Positions 7,130-15,636 of a stretch of DNA of 19,652 nt are shown here, piece by piece. The translations under genes and the position numbers were made by a program. Source of the stretch: Acidobacteriaceae bacterium (lineage in GTDB: Bacteria > Acidobacteriota > Terriglobia > Terriglobales > Acidobacteriaceae); contig JAOAPG010000277.1 of assembly GCA_025462785.1 (NCBI GenBank), forward strand, positions 1-19,652. Direction: 5' to 3'. How positions within the stretch are numbered: the first letter of the stretch is position 1; the number at the start of each line of letters is the position of its first letter. The notes under the pieces are model-generated. The model was not told the DNA's origin and did not search any database. It saw only the letters and a list, made by a program, of their open reading frames with translations.

Positions 7130-10100
7130 ATGAGATTGCGGTTAATTTTGTCTTGCATCATTTTCACAGCGACTGCACTTTCAGCCCAGACGTTTCGTGG
7201 AACAATCCTCGGTACGGTTACGGACCCGTCTGGTGCTGTGGTGTCTGGCGCTGCCGTCACAGTGCGCAATGTGAATACGGGATTAGAACGCACTACACAA
7301 ACCAGCGCGGACGGAAGCTACGCGATTCCTGAACTTCCTGTCGGCACCTATAAGGTCACAGTATCTCTGAGCGGCTTTCAGACATCAGTCACAAACGACG
7401 TCGCAGTCAACGTAGCTACCGAGCGGCGGGTAGATGCAGCACTCAAGACCGGACAAGTCACCGATAAGGTAGAAGTCTCGGGTGAAGCTTTGCCTCAGAT
7501 AGAAACCACCACGAATGACCTCGGAGGCATACTTACCAGCCAGACCGTGGAAAACCTTCCGGTAAACGGCCGAGACTATACCAAGCTCATTTACCTCAAC
7601 CCCGGTGTTGCTGGTTCCCCCGATCAAATTTCAGATTCTCCCGGATCCTTTGGCGAGTTCTCGATGAACGGTGCTCGCGGGCGCTCCAATAATTATCTGC
7701 TCGATGGAACGGACATGAATGACGGCTACCGCAATGATCCGGCGATCAATGAGGCCGGTGTTTTCGGGACTCCGTCGACCATTCTCCCGATCGACGCGGT
7801 GGCGGAAGTGCGTGTAATCTCGAACTTCGAACCGGAGTATGGTCGGAATGCCGGCGCTGTAGTCAACATTGTCACCAAAAGTGGTACGAATGCTTTGCAC
7901 GGAACGGCCGCTGAATATTTCCGCAACAGCGCTCTCGACGCGCGCAATTATTTCAATCCAGTGAAGAACGCAAACGGAACCTCTAATCCGAAGGCCCCGT
8001 TCCACAATAACCAGTATGGCGCCTCGCTAGGAGGGCCGATTATCAAGGACAAGACCTTTTTCTACCTGGATTACGAGGGCCAACAAGAGCAAGTGGGAGT
8101 CGTGACCCTAGCTAGCGTACCCACGGGCAGTGGGCCCGGTGGTGCGCTGAGCCCAAGCGATGCCACCAATCCCGTCATCGCCGCCCTACTCGCGCGTCAT
8201 CCCTGGCCAGCGCCGAACCTGGGTGGCGGCCAAGCTTCGGTGGTGTCGCCTTCTTTCAATAAATTGTCAAGTTTCATTGCCAAGGTCGACCACAATTTCA
8301 ATGCCAACAACATATTCACGGGACGATACTTTTTCGGGGACAGCGTTCAGTCTTTTCCTTTGGCATTAACGGCTTCGGGTGGTCAGTTGCCAGGCTTCAA
8401 CACGTTCACGCCGACGCGAGTGCAGCTAGTTTCACTCTCTTACGTACACACATTTGGGTCAAACAAGGTCAATGAGTTGCGTTATGGCTGGAACCGGTTT
8501 GCTGAGGGATTTTTCCCAGCTGATCAGACTTTTCACCCGAGTTCGATTGGACTCAATACGGGCACCGGCCCTGCCGATGCGGGTCTACCTATCATCCTTG
8601 TGAATGAGGTGGCTCAACTCGGTGCAACCAGCAGCCTTCCACGCCACCGCGTGGATAGCAACGCTCAAGTTATCGATAACTTCTCTTGGAAGCTGGGAAA
8701 GCACGACGTGAAGTTCGGTGTGGACTACCACCGCACGACCGTGCAGCAGTATTTCGACAAGTACTTTCGCGGCAGACTGAAATTCAACACTCTGGCGGAT
8801 TTCCTCTCTGGAACCGTGGACAGCGGTTTCCAATATTTCGGAGATTCAACCCGTCACACATTCGAGAATAACTTTGGCTTCTACGTCCAGGACAACTATC
8901 GGCTCACGCAACGCCTGACTTTGAATTACGGGCTGCGCTGGGACTACTTCGGTGTGGTCGGCGAGAAGAACAACCTGATGAGCAACATTACTAGTCTCTC
9001 ACCCGCTCCGGGGACGGGGACGTTTACACTCACGCGGGTCGGACAGCCGGGGTTGAGCAGGCTATATAACCCAGACAAAAAAGATTTTGCCCCGCGTGTG
9101 AGTATCGCCTGGGACGTTACCGGGAAAGGCAAGACGGTAGTCCGCGCCGGATACGGCATCTTCTTTGACTCGTTTTCCCAGGACATGGTTCTGGGCCACT
9201 TGCCATACGCGCCTTTCTTTGATCCCGGACCCGCATATAACAACATCGGCCCGGAACCAATCCTTTCCACGAGCGCCGTTGGTGGCCCCATCGTTGCCGG
9301 AAGTCCGGTGTACGCGCCTACTACCACTTGTAGTTTTGAGTGTGATGCTTTCGGCTTCGACCGCAACATTAAGACGCCGTACATGGAGAACTACAACCTG
9401 AACTTCCAGCAGCAGATCTCGAGCAAGACCGTACTTCAGATCGGGTATGTAGGATCGCAGGGGCATCGGCTGTGGCGTTTCTTTGACCTAAGCCAGCCCA
9501 GTGCGGCACAAATCAACGCGGCCGATTTAGCTTGCAATTGCATATACGACTTTGGTGCCGCCCCACCGGGTTCCGGATTCCCATTCGGGGCAGCGCGGCC
9601 GCTCAACGGCAATCCTTACAATGCATTCTATGTGCTGCAGGAGAACTCCACTGGCAAGTCTAATTACAACTCGTTGCAGACTAGCTTCCGGGTGAACGGA
9701 TGGCATGGAGTGACGTCGATCGTGAATTATGTATGGTCGAAGTCGCTGGACAATTCGAGTGATGGTGAAGACTTTGAGCCAAACGCCGCACAGCCAAACG
9801 ACAGTACCAGGCCCAATCTTGAATATGGGCCTTCGAACTTCAATGTGCCCCACCGGTTCACCTGGATTTTTGCCTACGACCTGCCCACGATGGGCGGGAA
9901 CATGCGGCGGCTGAAGAATGGCTGGGGCATGAACAGCTCCGTGACGCTGCAGAGCGGGCAACCATTCCAGCTGAACTACAATTTCGAGGATGATTACAGT
10001 GGGAGCGGCAACGGCTTCGACCGTCCCGACGTGGTCGGACCCATTGTGTACCATCCCCACACACCGCTGAACTACCTTAATATGAGTTCGTTTGCAATCC

Positions 10101-10510
10101 CGTGCACGATCTCAGCAGCTGCACAAGCTGCGCCAACTGGTACCGCGTTTGATTGCGTACCGGGTACTCGGCACTACGGGAATCTACGCCGCGACTCTTT
10201 GCACGGACCGACGTTTAAGCAGTGGGACTTGGCGATCTATAAGACGACGGCGATTACGGAGCGGCTAACTATGCAACTCCGGGCCGAATTCTTCAACGTG
10301 CTCAACCATCCGAACTTCGCCAATCCGTTCTTGCCGGCGTTCATTGCGGACGCTGGAGCCGGCGGCTTCCATGTCGTCAACGGCCGCGAGGTTGCTGGCG
10401 CCACCGGTGGCTATCCGATTACTGCTACTGGTGATGTAGGAATCGGCAATCCGTTTCTGGGCGGCGGCGGCCCACGCGGAATCCAATTGGCTGCGAAGTT
10501 CACGTTCTAG
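7130..10510 (+). CDS. TonB-dependent receptor, Oar-like, with carboxypeptidase-regulatory-like domain
   Basis: ATG 7130 is chosen because AGGGGAG (7117-7123) is 6 bases upstream; it directly abuts the alternative ATG 7124. The protein has 1,126 residues. A signal peptide (MRLRLILSC... to TALSA, cleavage after about 19) precedes a CarboxypepD_reg-like domain of about 80 residues: GTILGTVTDPSGAVVSGA, ADGSYAIPELPVGTYKVTV. A plug-like region follows, with TVENLPVNGRDYTKLIYLNPG, MNGARGRSNNYLLDG and YGRNAGAVVNIVTKSGTN. The remaining ~850 residues are aromatic-rich beta-barrel segments, ending with the typical outer-membrane C-terminal Phe (LAAKFTF). It would import a large or scarce substrate through the outer membrane using ExbBD-TonB energy. 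Members are numerous in Acidobacteriota and often tied to oligosaccharide or peptide use, but no SusD-like or enzyme partner is adjacent, so the substrate is unknown. Confidence 0.95.
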   Translation: MRLRLILSCIIFTATALSAQTFRGTILGTVTDPSGAVVSGAAVTVRNVNTGLERTTQTSADGSYAIPELPVGTYKVTVSLSGFQTSVTNDVAVNVATERRVDAALKTGQVTDKVEVSGEALPQIETTTNDLGGILTSQTVENLPVNGRDYTKLIYLNPGVAGSPDQISDSPGSFGEFSMNGARGRSNNYLLDGTDMNDGYRNDPAINEAGVFGTPSTILPIDAVAEVRVISNFEPEYGRNAGAVVNIVTKSGTNALHGTAAEYFRNSALDARNYFNPVKNANGTSNPKAPFHNNQYGASLGGPIIKDKTFFYLDYEGQQEQVGVVTLASVPTGSGPGGALSPSDATNPVIAALLARHPWPAPNLGGGQASVVSPSFNKLSSFIAKVDHNFNANNIFTGRYFFGDSVQSFPLALTASGGQLPGFNTFTPTRVQLVSLSYVHTFGSNKVNELRYGWNRFAEGFFPADQTFHPSSIGLNTGTGPADAGLPIILVNEVAQLGATSSLPRHRVDSNAQVIDNFSWKLGKHDVKFGVDYHRTTVQQYFDKYFRGRLKFNTLADFLSGTVDSGFQYFGDSTRHTFENNFGFYVQDNYRLTQRLTLNYGLRWDYFGVVGEKNNLMSNITSLSPAPGTGTFTLTRVGQPGLSRLYNPDKKDFAPRVSIAWDVTGKGKTVVRAGYGIFFDSFSQDMVLGHLPYAPFFDPGPAYNNIGPEPILSTSAVGGPIVAGSPVYAPTTTCSFECDAFGFDRNIKTPYMENYNLNFQQQISSKTVLQIGYVGSQGHRLWRFFDLSQPSAAQINAADLACNCIYDFGAAPPGSGFPFGAARPLNGNPYNAFYVLQENSTGKSNYNSLQTSFRVNGWHGVTSIVNYVWSKSLDNSSDGEDFEPNAAQPNDSTRPNLEYGPSNFNVPHRFTWIFAYDLPTMGGNMRRLKNGWGMNSSVTLQSGQPFQLNYNFEDDYSGSGNGFDRPDVVGPIVYHPHTPLNYLNMSSFAIPCTISAAAQAAPTGTAFDCVPGTRHYGNLRRDSLHGPTFKQWDLAIYKTTAITERLTMQLRAEFFNVLNHPNFANPFLPAFIADAGAGGFHVVNGREVAGATGGYPITATGDVGIGNPFLGGGGPRGIQLAAKFTF

Positions 10511-10594
10511 ATTGCATGTGAGGGCACCTCGCTTGGCTTCGGTCGAGGGAGGAGCCACCTTACCCCATTTTGATTCCTGTTATCGGAGTGGTGT

Positions 10595-11770
10595 CTACAC
10601 TGCCTTTCCCGTCGCCGCTCCTGAGGCCCATGCCCATTGGAAGTTGAATCCTCCTAGATGGCCGGTTACATCCACTACTTCTCCTATGAAGAACAGGCAC
10701 GGAACTTTTTTGCTCTCCATTGTCTTTGCTGAGAGCTCGTTTGTGTCGACGCCTCCGGCGGTTACTTCCGCTTTCGCGAAACCTTCTGTTCCGGCTGGCG
10801 TAATCGTCCATTTGTGTAATTGATCTTCAAGCTGATCCAGTGCCGGGTTCGTCCAATTGGCAGGCTCGTGCGTTTCCAGCCACCGGCTCGCGAACCGGTT
10901 CGGCAGGAATTGCTGGAAAGCTGATTTCGCCGCAGTCATATTTCGTACGGAGTTTGGCCGACGCAGAGCGGTCGTGATCTCCTGACCAGGTGCCAGGTCG
11001 ACACGAATCGGGTGACCCGGTTTCCAGTAAGACGAAATTTGCAGAATCGCCGGACCACTAAGTCCTCTATGCGTAACCAACATCTTTTCCCGAAAACTCT
11101 GACCATCAAACGATGCGACTACTTCGGCCGAAACCCCTGTTAGATCGCAATATCGATCCCGATCTTCCGGCGCGAGCACAAAAGGAACCAATGCAGGGCG
11201 AGGCTCGCGAATTGCCAATCCAAATTGCCGCGCAATGTCATAGCCGAAGCTGGTCGCACCCATTTTGGGGATCGAGAGTCCTCCAGTTGCGATTACCAGG
11301 CAAGGGGCTCGAAATTCCTCATCTCCGGCGCGCACGATGAACTCGTCGGATTTAGAAACCTCGCCGATTGACGTGTTCAGGACAATGCGTGCTCCCACTT
11401 CCCTGCATTCCGCCTCGAGCATGTTCAATATGTCTTTGGAAGAGCGGTCGCAGAAGAGTTGCCCCAGAGTCTTTTCGTGATACGGGATGCGGTGCTTCTC
11501 GACGAAAGCAATAAAATCCATCGGAGCATATCGGGCGAGAGCAGACTTGGCGAAGTGCGGATTCGCTGAAATAAAGTTGTCCGGCGTGCAATGAATGTTA
11601 GTGAAATTGCAACGACCTCCACCCGAGATAAGGATCTTCTTCCCGGCGCGCTCCGCACGTTCAAGAACAGCAACGCGGCGGCCGCGTTTGCCAGCTTCGA
11701 TTGCGCACATGAGACCGGCAGCGCCTGCTCCGAGGACTAGGACATCAAAACGTTGTGGCGGGTTAGCGAT
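10595..11770 (-). CDS. HI0933/BaiN-type FAD-dependent flavoprotein (start codon non-canonical)
   Basis: The C-terminal 371 residues from the first ATG (11710) cover most of an HI0933-family flavoprotein: GKKILISGGGRCNFTN, VIATGGLSIPKMGATSFGYDIARQFG, VTHRGLSGPAILQISSYW, VTAGGVDTNELSAKTMESK and FIGEVVDVTGHLGGFNFQWAWASG. The dinucleotide-binding motif GAGAAG lies upstream of that ATG in the same frame (DVLVLGAGAAGL), so translation must begin earlier. There is no ATG, GTG or TTG before the in-frame TGA. ATC at 11770-11768 has AAGGAG (11783-11778) exactly 7 bases upstream and gives a 391-residue protein beginning about 13 residues before the motif, a normal length. The enzyme probably uses FAD and NAD(P)H; the physiological substrate in this family is mostly unknown. 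It converges with the TonB receptor gene. Confidence 0.85.
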   Translation of the reverse strand: MANPPQRFDVLVLGAGAAGLMCAIEAGKRGRRVAVLERAERAGKKILISGGGRCNFTNIHCTPDNFISANPHFAKSALARYAPMDFIAFVEKHRIPYHEKTLGQLFCDRSSKDILNMLEAECREVGARIVLNTSIGEVSKSDEFIVRAGDEEFRAPCLVIATGGLSIPKMGATSFGYDIARQFGLAIREPRPALVPFVLAPEDRDRYCDLTGVSAEVVASFDGQSFREKMLVTHRGLSGPAILQISSYWKPGHPIRVDLAPGQEITTALRRPNSVRNMTAAKSAFQQFLPNRFASRWLETHEPANWTNPALDQLEDQLHKWTITPAGTEGFAKAEVTAGGVDTNELSAKTMESKKVPCLFFIGEVVDVTGHLGGFNFQWAWASGAATGKAV

Positions 11771-11807
11771 GAACGATCTCCTTCTCGAATTTTCTAAAAC
11801 GATCCAT
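11763..11807 (-). other. Mini-ORF overlapping the flavoprotein start
   Basis: ATG at 11807 opens a 14-codon frame (MDRFRKFEKEIVHR) that contains the AAGGAG ribosome site and stops at TAA 11765-11763. The stop overlaps the proposed ATC start region of the flavoprotein, which is read one base further on (+1). It could be a leader peptide coupling translation, or the true N-terminus separated by a one-base frameshift or sequence error. It may also be chance. Confidence 0.3.
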
Positions 11808-11862
11808 CAATAGCTTGGATTGAACTTCAACAATGACGAATTGAATCCTGTACAGTTTATTT

Positions 11863-12222
11863 ATGGGTAAATTTGAAAGACACATCTTCATTTGTGGAAA
11901 CCAGCGCCAACTCGACAACCCGCGCGGGAGCTGTGATCCAAGCGGGAACGGCGAACTCTACAAAGCTTTCAAGCAAAAGCTGACCGAGCGTCAAATTCCG
12001 GGAACAAGAGTTCGAGCTAACAAGTCGGGATGCCTGGAGCAATGCGAACATGGCCCCACCGTCGTGGTATATCCCGATGCGGTTTGGTACGGGCGAGTTA
12101 CGCTTGCGGACGTGGACAAGATTATCGATTCGCACATGGTAGGAGGAACGCCGGTTGCGGAGCTCGTCTTGCCAGACGCATGCATCAACACCCCCAGCTG
12201 TGAACACAAACGCCGAAAATGA
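11863..12222 (+). CDS. Thioredoxin-like [2Fe-2S] ferredoxin
   Basis: A 119-residue soluble protein with Cys11, Cys24, Cys57 and Cys61. The C-x12-C and C-x3-C pattern matches thioredoxin-fold [2Fe-2S] ferredoxins (Clostridium pasteurianum/Aquifex type) and the NuoE C-terminal domain. Family landmarks include the opening HIFICGNQR, then GSCDPSG, ANKSGCLEQCEHGPTVVVYPDAVWYGRV and a terminal helix at ADVDKIIDSHMVGG. It likely carries one electron between cytoplasmic enzymes; no partner oxidoreductase of known match is adjacent, although the flavoprotein is divergent next door. The ATG has no Shine-Dalgarno sequence. TACAGT at 11851-11856 ends 6 bases before it, compatible with a leaderless mRNA. 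The C-terminal ~20 residues include two further Cys that are probably not ligands. Confidence 0.92.
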   Translation: MGKFERHIFICGNQRQLDNPRGSCDPSGNGELYKAFKQKLTERQIPGTRVRANKSGCLEQCEHGPTVVVYPDAVWYGRVTLADVDKIIDSHMVGGTPVAELVLPDACINTPSCEHKRRK

Positions 12223-12264
12223 TGCTCGCAAATCCGGAGCACAATCAAGTTCCAAGTGCCTATT

Positions 12265-12861
12265 TCAGCTTACTGATATGCCGAGCTTTGCCCGGACTTC
12301 CGAGATAGGCAAGTCCTTCCAGCACCGGGTTAGATTCTCCACGTTCATAAAACTTCGAGTGTGCATCCGGTCGATGTATAACGTTCCCTCGAGATGATCG
12401 ATTTCATGCTGCAGGATACGCGCATACCAACCTGATGCCTCAATCACCTGGGGGTCAGCGCTCTCGTCTAGATATTCGACCTTAACGGTGCGAGCTCGAG
12501 GCACGATGGCAGAGAATCCCTCGACGCTTAGACAGCCTTCAAAGAACTCAACCGAAGCGGAGTCCGCCGAAACAATCTTTGGATTGATGAGGACGTGAAA
12601 TGGAACAGGGCGCCTCTCGCGTTCCGCTACTCGAACGGGATCGACTTGGGCGTGGTACTCTGCACGATCCTCAATGACAGCCAACTTTATAGGCAAGCCC
12701 ACTTGCGGAGCGGCCAATCCAACCCCGGGCGCATCCTGCATAGTCGCACGCATGTATTCAACAAGTTGTTGAGTTTCTTCGCTGAGAATTTCTTCGCGCG
12801 TAAGTAAACGCGCCCGGGTACGCAAAACTTCTTCGCCGACCTGCACAATTTTTAGAAGCAA
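12265..12861 (-). CDS. def: Peptide deformylase
   Basis: A 198-residue protein with all three deformylase motifs: GVGLAAPQ (46-53), EGCLS (108-112, metal ligand Cys110) and QHEIDHLEG (HEIDH at 152-156 gives two His ligands and the catalytic Glu). It removes the formyl group from the N-terminal methionine of nascent proteins at the ribosome, normally with Fe2+. The start is TTG at 12861-12859, with AGAGG about 7 bases upstream on the minus strand; the protein opening MLLKIVQVGEEVLR is normal for the family. Residues 66-90 form a slightly long charged insertion (RAEYHAQVDPVRVAERERRP) between motifs 1 and 2. The gene lies 66 bases downstream of the Crp/Fnr gene on the same strand and converges with the ferredoxin gene, 42 bases away. 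Confidence 0.96.
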   Translation of the reverse strand: MLLKIVQVGEEVLRTRARLLTREEILSEETQQLVEYMRATMQDAPGVGLAAPQVGLPIKLAVIEDRAEYHAQVDPVRVAERERRPVPFHVLINPKIVSADSASVEFFEGCLSVEGFSAIVPRARTVKVEYLDESADPQVIEASGWYARILQHEIDHLEGTLYIDRMHTRSFMNVENLTRCWKDLPISEVRAKLGISVS

Positions 12862-12927
12862 ACCTGCACCTCTCCACCAACATTAGCATGTGTTGGTTTT
12901 GAGTCAGGGACGTGGTTGGCGACTTTG

Positions 12928-13518
12928 TTAGCAGATTGAAGAACGAATTCGCTTTAAAAGCTTGTTTACCCGCTGCCTGGTTAATCCAATCATACTTCCC
13001 AACTCTTCCTGGCTGATTCGTGGAGCCGGAGAACCGTTATCACGCAGCTCTTCGAGGGAAGCCAGAAGGCGAGTTAGCCTGTGTTCACCCCTGTAAAGCA
13101 ATTGGTCGGCAAAGTCTTCTTGCAATTCGGCCATAAGCCCGAGCAAAGAACGAATCAAGATGTTGCCCGAAGCACCGTCTTCCAAAATGAGTCGAAGCAG
13201 CGGTGGGCCATCGATCTGGATCGCTCGCACCTCCGACTTAGCTATGGCATTCGTTGACCGCAGAGGAGCGGGCACCTGAACCGATTCGTGACCGAAAAGA
13301 GCTGGGGCGGAAATAAGCGCAAGCACAGCCTCTCTGCCCTCCGTGGAGTTCACGGTCAACTTTACGAGGCCGCTTTCAAGGTAAAGGATCGCATCGCTTG
13401 GATCCCCTTGCGAGAAGATTGCTTCCCCTATTCTGAACCTCACGGCAGCGCTGCTAGGCGGTGGCAGGCGTTCCAAGATGAGATTGATCTCGGAGTTCAG
13501 CGGAATTGCAGGCCGCAT
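12928..13518 (-). CDS. Crp/Fnr-family transcriptional regulator
   Basis: From ATG 13518 the protein has 196 residues. That start has AAGGTGG 5 bases upstream. The frame is open back to ATG 13632 (234 residues), which has no ribosome site, but the extra 38 residues hold a C-x2-C-x5-C cluster. A cyclic-nucleotide-binding-like beta-roll includes FRIGEAIFSQGDPSDAILYL, ESGLVKLTVNSTEGREAVLA and PALFGHESV. A long dimer helix (RSLLGLMAELQEDFADQLL) follows, then a winged helix with ISQEELGSMIGLTRQRVNKLLKRIR as recognition motif. The effector is unknown. The phrase VKLTV...GREAVLAL is shared with many Crp/Fnr proteins of Acidobacteriota, as I recall them. The cAMP phosphate-binding Arg-Ser signature is not obvious. 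It may be cotranscribed with def. Confidence 0.88.
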   Translation of the reverse strand: MRPAIPLNSEINLILERLPPPSSAAVRFRIGEAIFSQGDPSDAILYLESGLVKLTVNSTEGREAVLALISAPALFGHESVQVPAPLRSTNAIAKSEVRAIQIDGPPLLRLILEDGASGNILIRSLLGLMAELQEDFADQLLYRGEHRLTRLLASLEELRDNGSPAPRISQEELGSMIGLTRQRVNKLLKRIRSSIC

Positions 13519-13913
13519 CTTTGCCACCTTCGGAATTGTGCTAGGCGGAGCAGAAGCGCACTGGCAACTCATTAATACCGCGCAAATAACACAATAACGC
13601 TCGGATAACTTGCCAGGACACTCTTGAGTCATTCTACGACGTTTGGCAACAGAGCCGGAAGCAAAGAATTTTAATCATTGTCATCTAAACTAGCGCCAAC
13701 TATGCTTCACTGTTCGCTATCGAACGATTCTCGAATGGCTAAGCTGCTCTTTTCCGGGGTAGTGTAATTTGGCGATTTTGAATTGACAATAAACTGATAT
13801 CTTCTCAAACACGCGGCTAATGGAATTCGCACGGAGTGGGAGGCTGACAGATTTCCCGCGCGATGTTTCTACGAGGATGTGGAGGTCAGCTAGAAAGTAG
13901 GTCTGCGGGCAGT
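13519..13913. other. Intergenic region upstream of the Crp/Fnr gene
   Basis: If the regulator starts at 13518, 395 bases lie between it and the tRNA gene. TTGACA at 13783-13788 reads as a + strand -35, but no convincing -10 follows at 16-18 bases and no + gene lies downstream. The first 114 bases are the open frame extending the regulator to 13632. I see no terminator, RNA gene or long inverted repeat here. Confidence 0.4.
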
Positions 13914-13990
13914 TGGTAGGCGCGGCAGGAATCGAACCTGCAACCCTCAGATTAGAAATCTGATGCTCTATCCGATTGAGCTACGCGCCC
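13914..13990 (-). tRNA. tRNA-Arg (anticodon TCT)
   Basis: Read on minus from 13990, the cloverleaf is complete. The acceptor GGGCGCG pairs with CGCGCCT (first pair G-U), the D arm is GCTC/GAGC, and the anticodon stem TCAGA/TCTGA encloses the loop TTTCTAA, giving TCT at positions 34-36. The variable loop has 5 bases, the T arm is GCAGG-TTCGATT-CCTGC and the discriminator is A. The mature body is 74 bases (13990 to 13917), and CCA is encoded at 13916-13914. It reads AGA (and AGG by wobble) arginine codons. Confidence 0.96.
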
Positions 13991-14295
13991 ACAGTAAAAA
14001 ATTTATCACGAAGCAGATGCCCGCAGGAAATGCCACCTTAGTACTTACTAGATGAGTGACGCGAGTTACATACTGAAGAAATGTTATGTATGGCGGAGCA
14101 GGTCAAGAATATATGAAACAAACAGCGGAGCAGGCGGTCCGCTGGTTTGCAGAACTTTGGGCGTCACCACACAAGCGAACAGGCCATTTAGTTCCGACGC
14201 TTTAACAAACTTCCATCCTGAATGCCGCCGTCAGAGCGTTGGCTAGCAACCAGAATCCATTGCACTGAATCCAGAATACCCTGCTAAACATCTTG
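13991..14295. other. Intergenic region with no supported gene
   Basis: This 305-base stretch lies between the tRNA and the 3' end of the beta-propeller gene. A 64-codon + strand frame at 14052-14246 has no ribosome site, domain or family resemblance. The A/T-rich bases just upstream of the tRNA (13991-14010, on its 5' side) may contain the tRNA promoter, but no clear -35/-10 pair is visible. No clear terminator was seen. Confidence 0.4.
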
Positions 14296-15315
14296 TTATT
14301 GAACTTCGAAAATTTGTAACGCTAATTTCGCATCTGGCTTTCCCTTACCTGAATCCGCGACATAAAGTCTTTTCAGCTCGGGCACAAAAATCGATGATTT
14401 GGCACGGTATGCTGTTGGCACCTCGGCAATGTGCTCGTAATGGTCCGCGTCACGCTGTTCAAAAACAGACGCTGTATCGCTGCCCGTTACATAAATTCGT
14501 TGGCGAGCAACGTCGAGGGACATGTCACTGTTGACGCCTACGCAAGGAAGGGATGTCACAACTTTGCCCGTGTCGGTGTTGAAAACAATGAACTCTGGCG
14601 GTTTGCGGGTGGCGGTAAACAGTCGATGATTGCGTTCGTCCAGGGCTATCGCATGCGCAACGTGCGCGTCAGGCAACGGCCACCTGGCAATCAATTGGCG
14701 AGTCTTTAGATCAATGACTCCAACCTCATCTGTGCCCGTGAGGTTCACATAAAGCTTTTTTCCCGCATGATTAATGACCATGCCCTCATTGGAGCTTCCA
14801 GGAAGCCCGGCAACCTCACCGACTTGTTTAAAGGATTTTGTGTCAATAATGGTCATCACATGCGTCTTGCCCTCGGATCCACCGCCGTTTTCCACATAGA
14901 AGTATTTGTTTATCGGGTTGTACGCACCGTGATCCACCCCTTTGCCCAGTTTCAGAGTGTTAATTATCTTGTACTCTTTACAATCCACCAGCTCGACTGC
15001 GTCGGTATCACCTCCGTCCGTGACGACAAGACTGTTGGACTCGGCCAGATAAGCCATCGTGAGCGGTTGGCCGAAGCCTGTGATGCTGCGAATCCGCGCT
15101 CCCGTCCCGAGGTCGAATACTTCGACCGTCTTTTGATTTTCGGAAGCAAGGAATAAACGGTTTCCTTTGATGTCCAGCCCAAAATGGTCGAAATCACCTG
15201 TGAAGCCTGGCATCGGAGTGGTCGCAATCAATTTCAACGGTAGCTTGTCCTGGGCCTTCACCGTTAGCGCGTACAATACAAACGTCATCATGCAAATCTG
15301 CAGAGACTGTCGCAT
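14296..15315 (-). CDS. Secreted YVTN/YncE-like beta-propeller protein
   Basis: A 339-residue protein with a signal peptide (MRQSLQICMMTFVLYALTVKAQ, cleavage near 19-21) and then about seven propeller blades. Repeated blade phrases include NRLFLASENQKTVEVFDLGTG, NSLVVTDGGDTDAVELVD, KKLYVNLTGTDEVGVIDLKT, HRLFTATRKPPEFIVFNTDTG, QRIYVTGSDTASVFEQ and KRLYVADSGKG. This matches the YVTN beta-propeller/YncE group, exported proteins usually of unknown function, some of which bind other proteins or nucleic acid. No catalytic motif is evident. The ATG at 15315 has AGGAG about 8 bases upstream on the minus strand, so the start is well supported. It stands alone, divergent from the ABC-F gene across 321 bases. 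Confidence 0.85.
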   Translation of the reverse strand: MRQSLQICMMTFVLYALTVKAQDKLPLKLIATTPMPGFTGDFDHFGLDIKGNRLFLASENQKTVEVFDLGTGARIRSITGFGQPLTMAYLAESNSLVVTDGGDTDAVELVDCKEYKIINTLKLGKGVDHGAYNPINKYFYVENGGGSEGKTHVMTIIDTKSFKQVGEVAGLPGSSNEGMVINHAGKKLYVNLTGTDEVGVIDLKTRQLIARWPLPDAHVAHAIALDERNHRLFTATRKPPEFIVFNTDTGKVVTSLPCVGVNSDMSLDVARQRIYVTGSDTASVFEQRDADHYEHIAEVPTAYRAKSSIFVPELKRLYVADSGKGKPDAKLALQIFEVQ

Positions 15316-15636
15316 TTTATTCTCCTAGGCCCCGAGGATGAGAGCAGCATCGAAGTTCATCAAAGTGGTCCTTAAATTAACCTTAACTCACGCACGCTGT
15401 AATCTTTGGGCGTTGTTTCGCATCTGCCGAAGTGATCTCATGTCAGGCTAGTTTCCCTCTCGCCATGGTCGCGATTTGCGTGCAGAGCTTTTCGGCTCGG
15501 CAATGAGATGTGCCGAAAAATATCCTTGTTCGCACAGCCGCCTCCACCCGCACGATCTGATATAGGGCGCCTGTTGCGAAGGCATCAAGACCGTCTTCAC
15601 TCAAATCCTTTCTCATGAGACCATTAAATCTAAGCC
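15316..15636. other. Divergent intergenic region with an 8-bp inverted repeat
   Basis: This 321-base region separates the divergent beta-propeller and ABC-F genes and should hold both promoters. TTTTCGGC (15489-15496) and GCCGAAAA (15512-15519) form a perfect 8-bp inverted repeat with a 15-base gap, a possible operator or weak hairpin. TTAAAT (15624-15629) lies 7 bases before the ABC-F ATG, where a leaderless -10 would be. No coding frame or RNA gene is evident. Confidence 0.4.

Noticed and set aside
9527..10060. Minus-strand open frame of 177 codons
   Set aside because: It lies wholly inside the TonB receptor barrel region and shows no domain; it is a shadow frame.
14052..14246. Possible 64-residue protein between the tRNA and the beta-propeller gene
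   Set aside because: No ribosome site, no recognisable motif and mixed composition; not supported as a gene.
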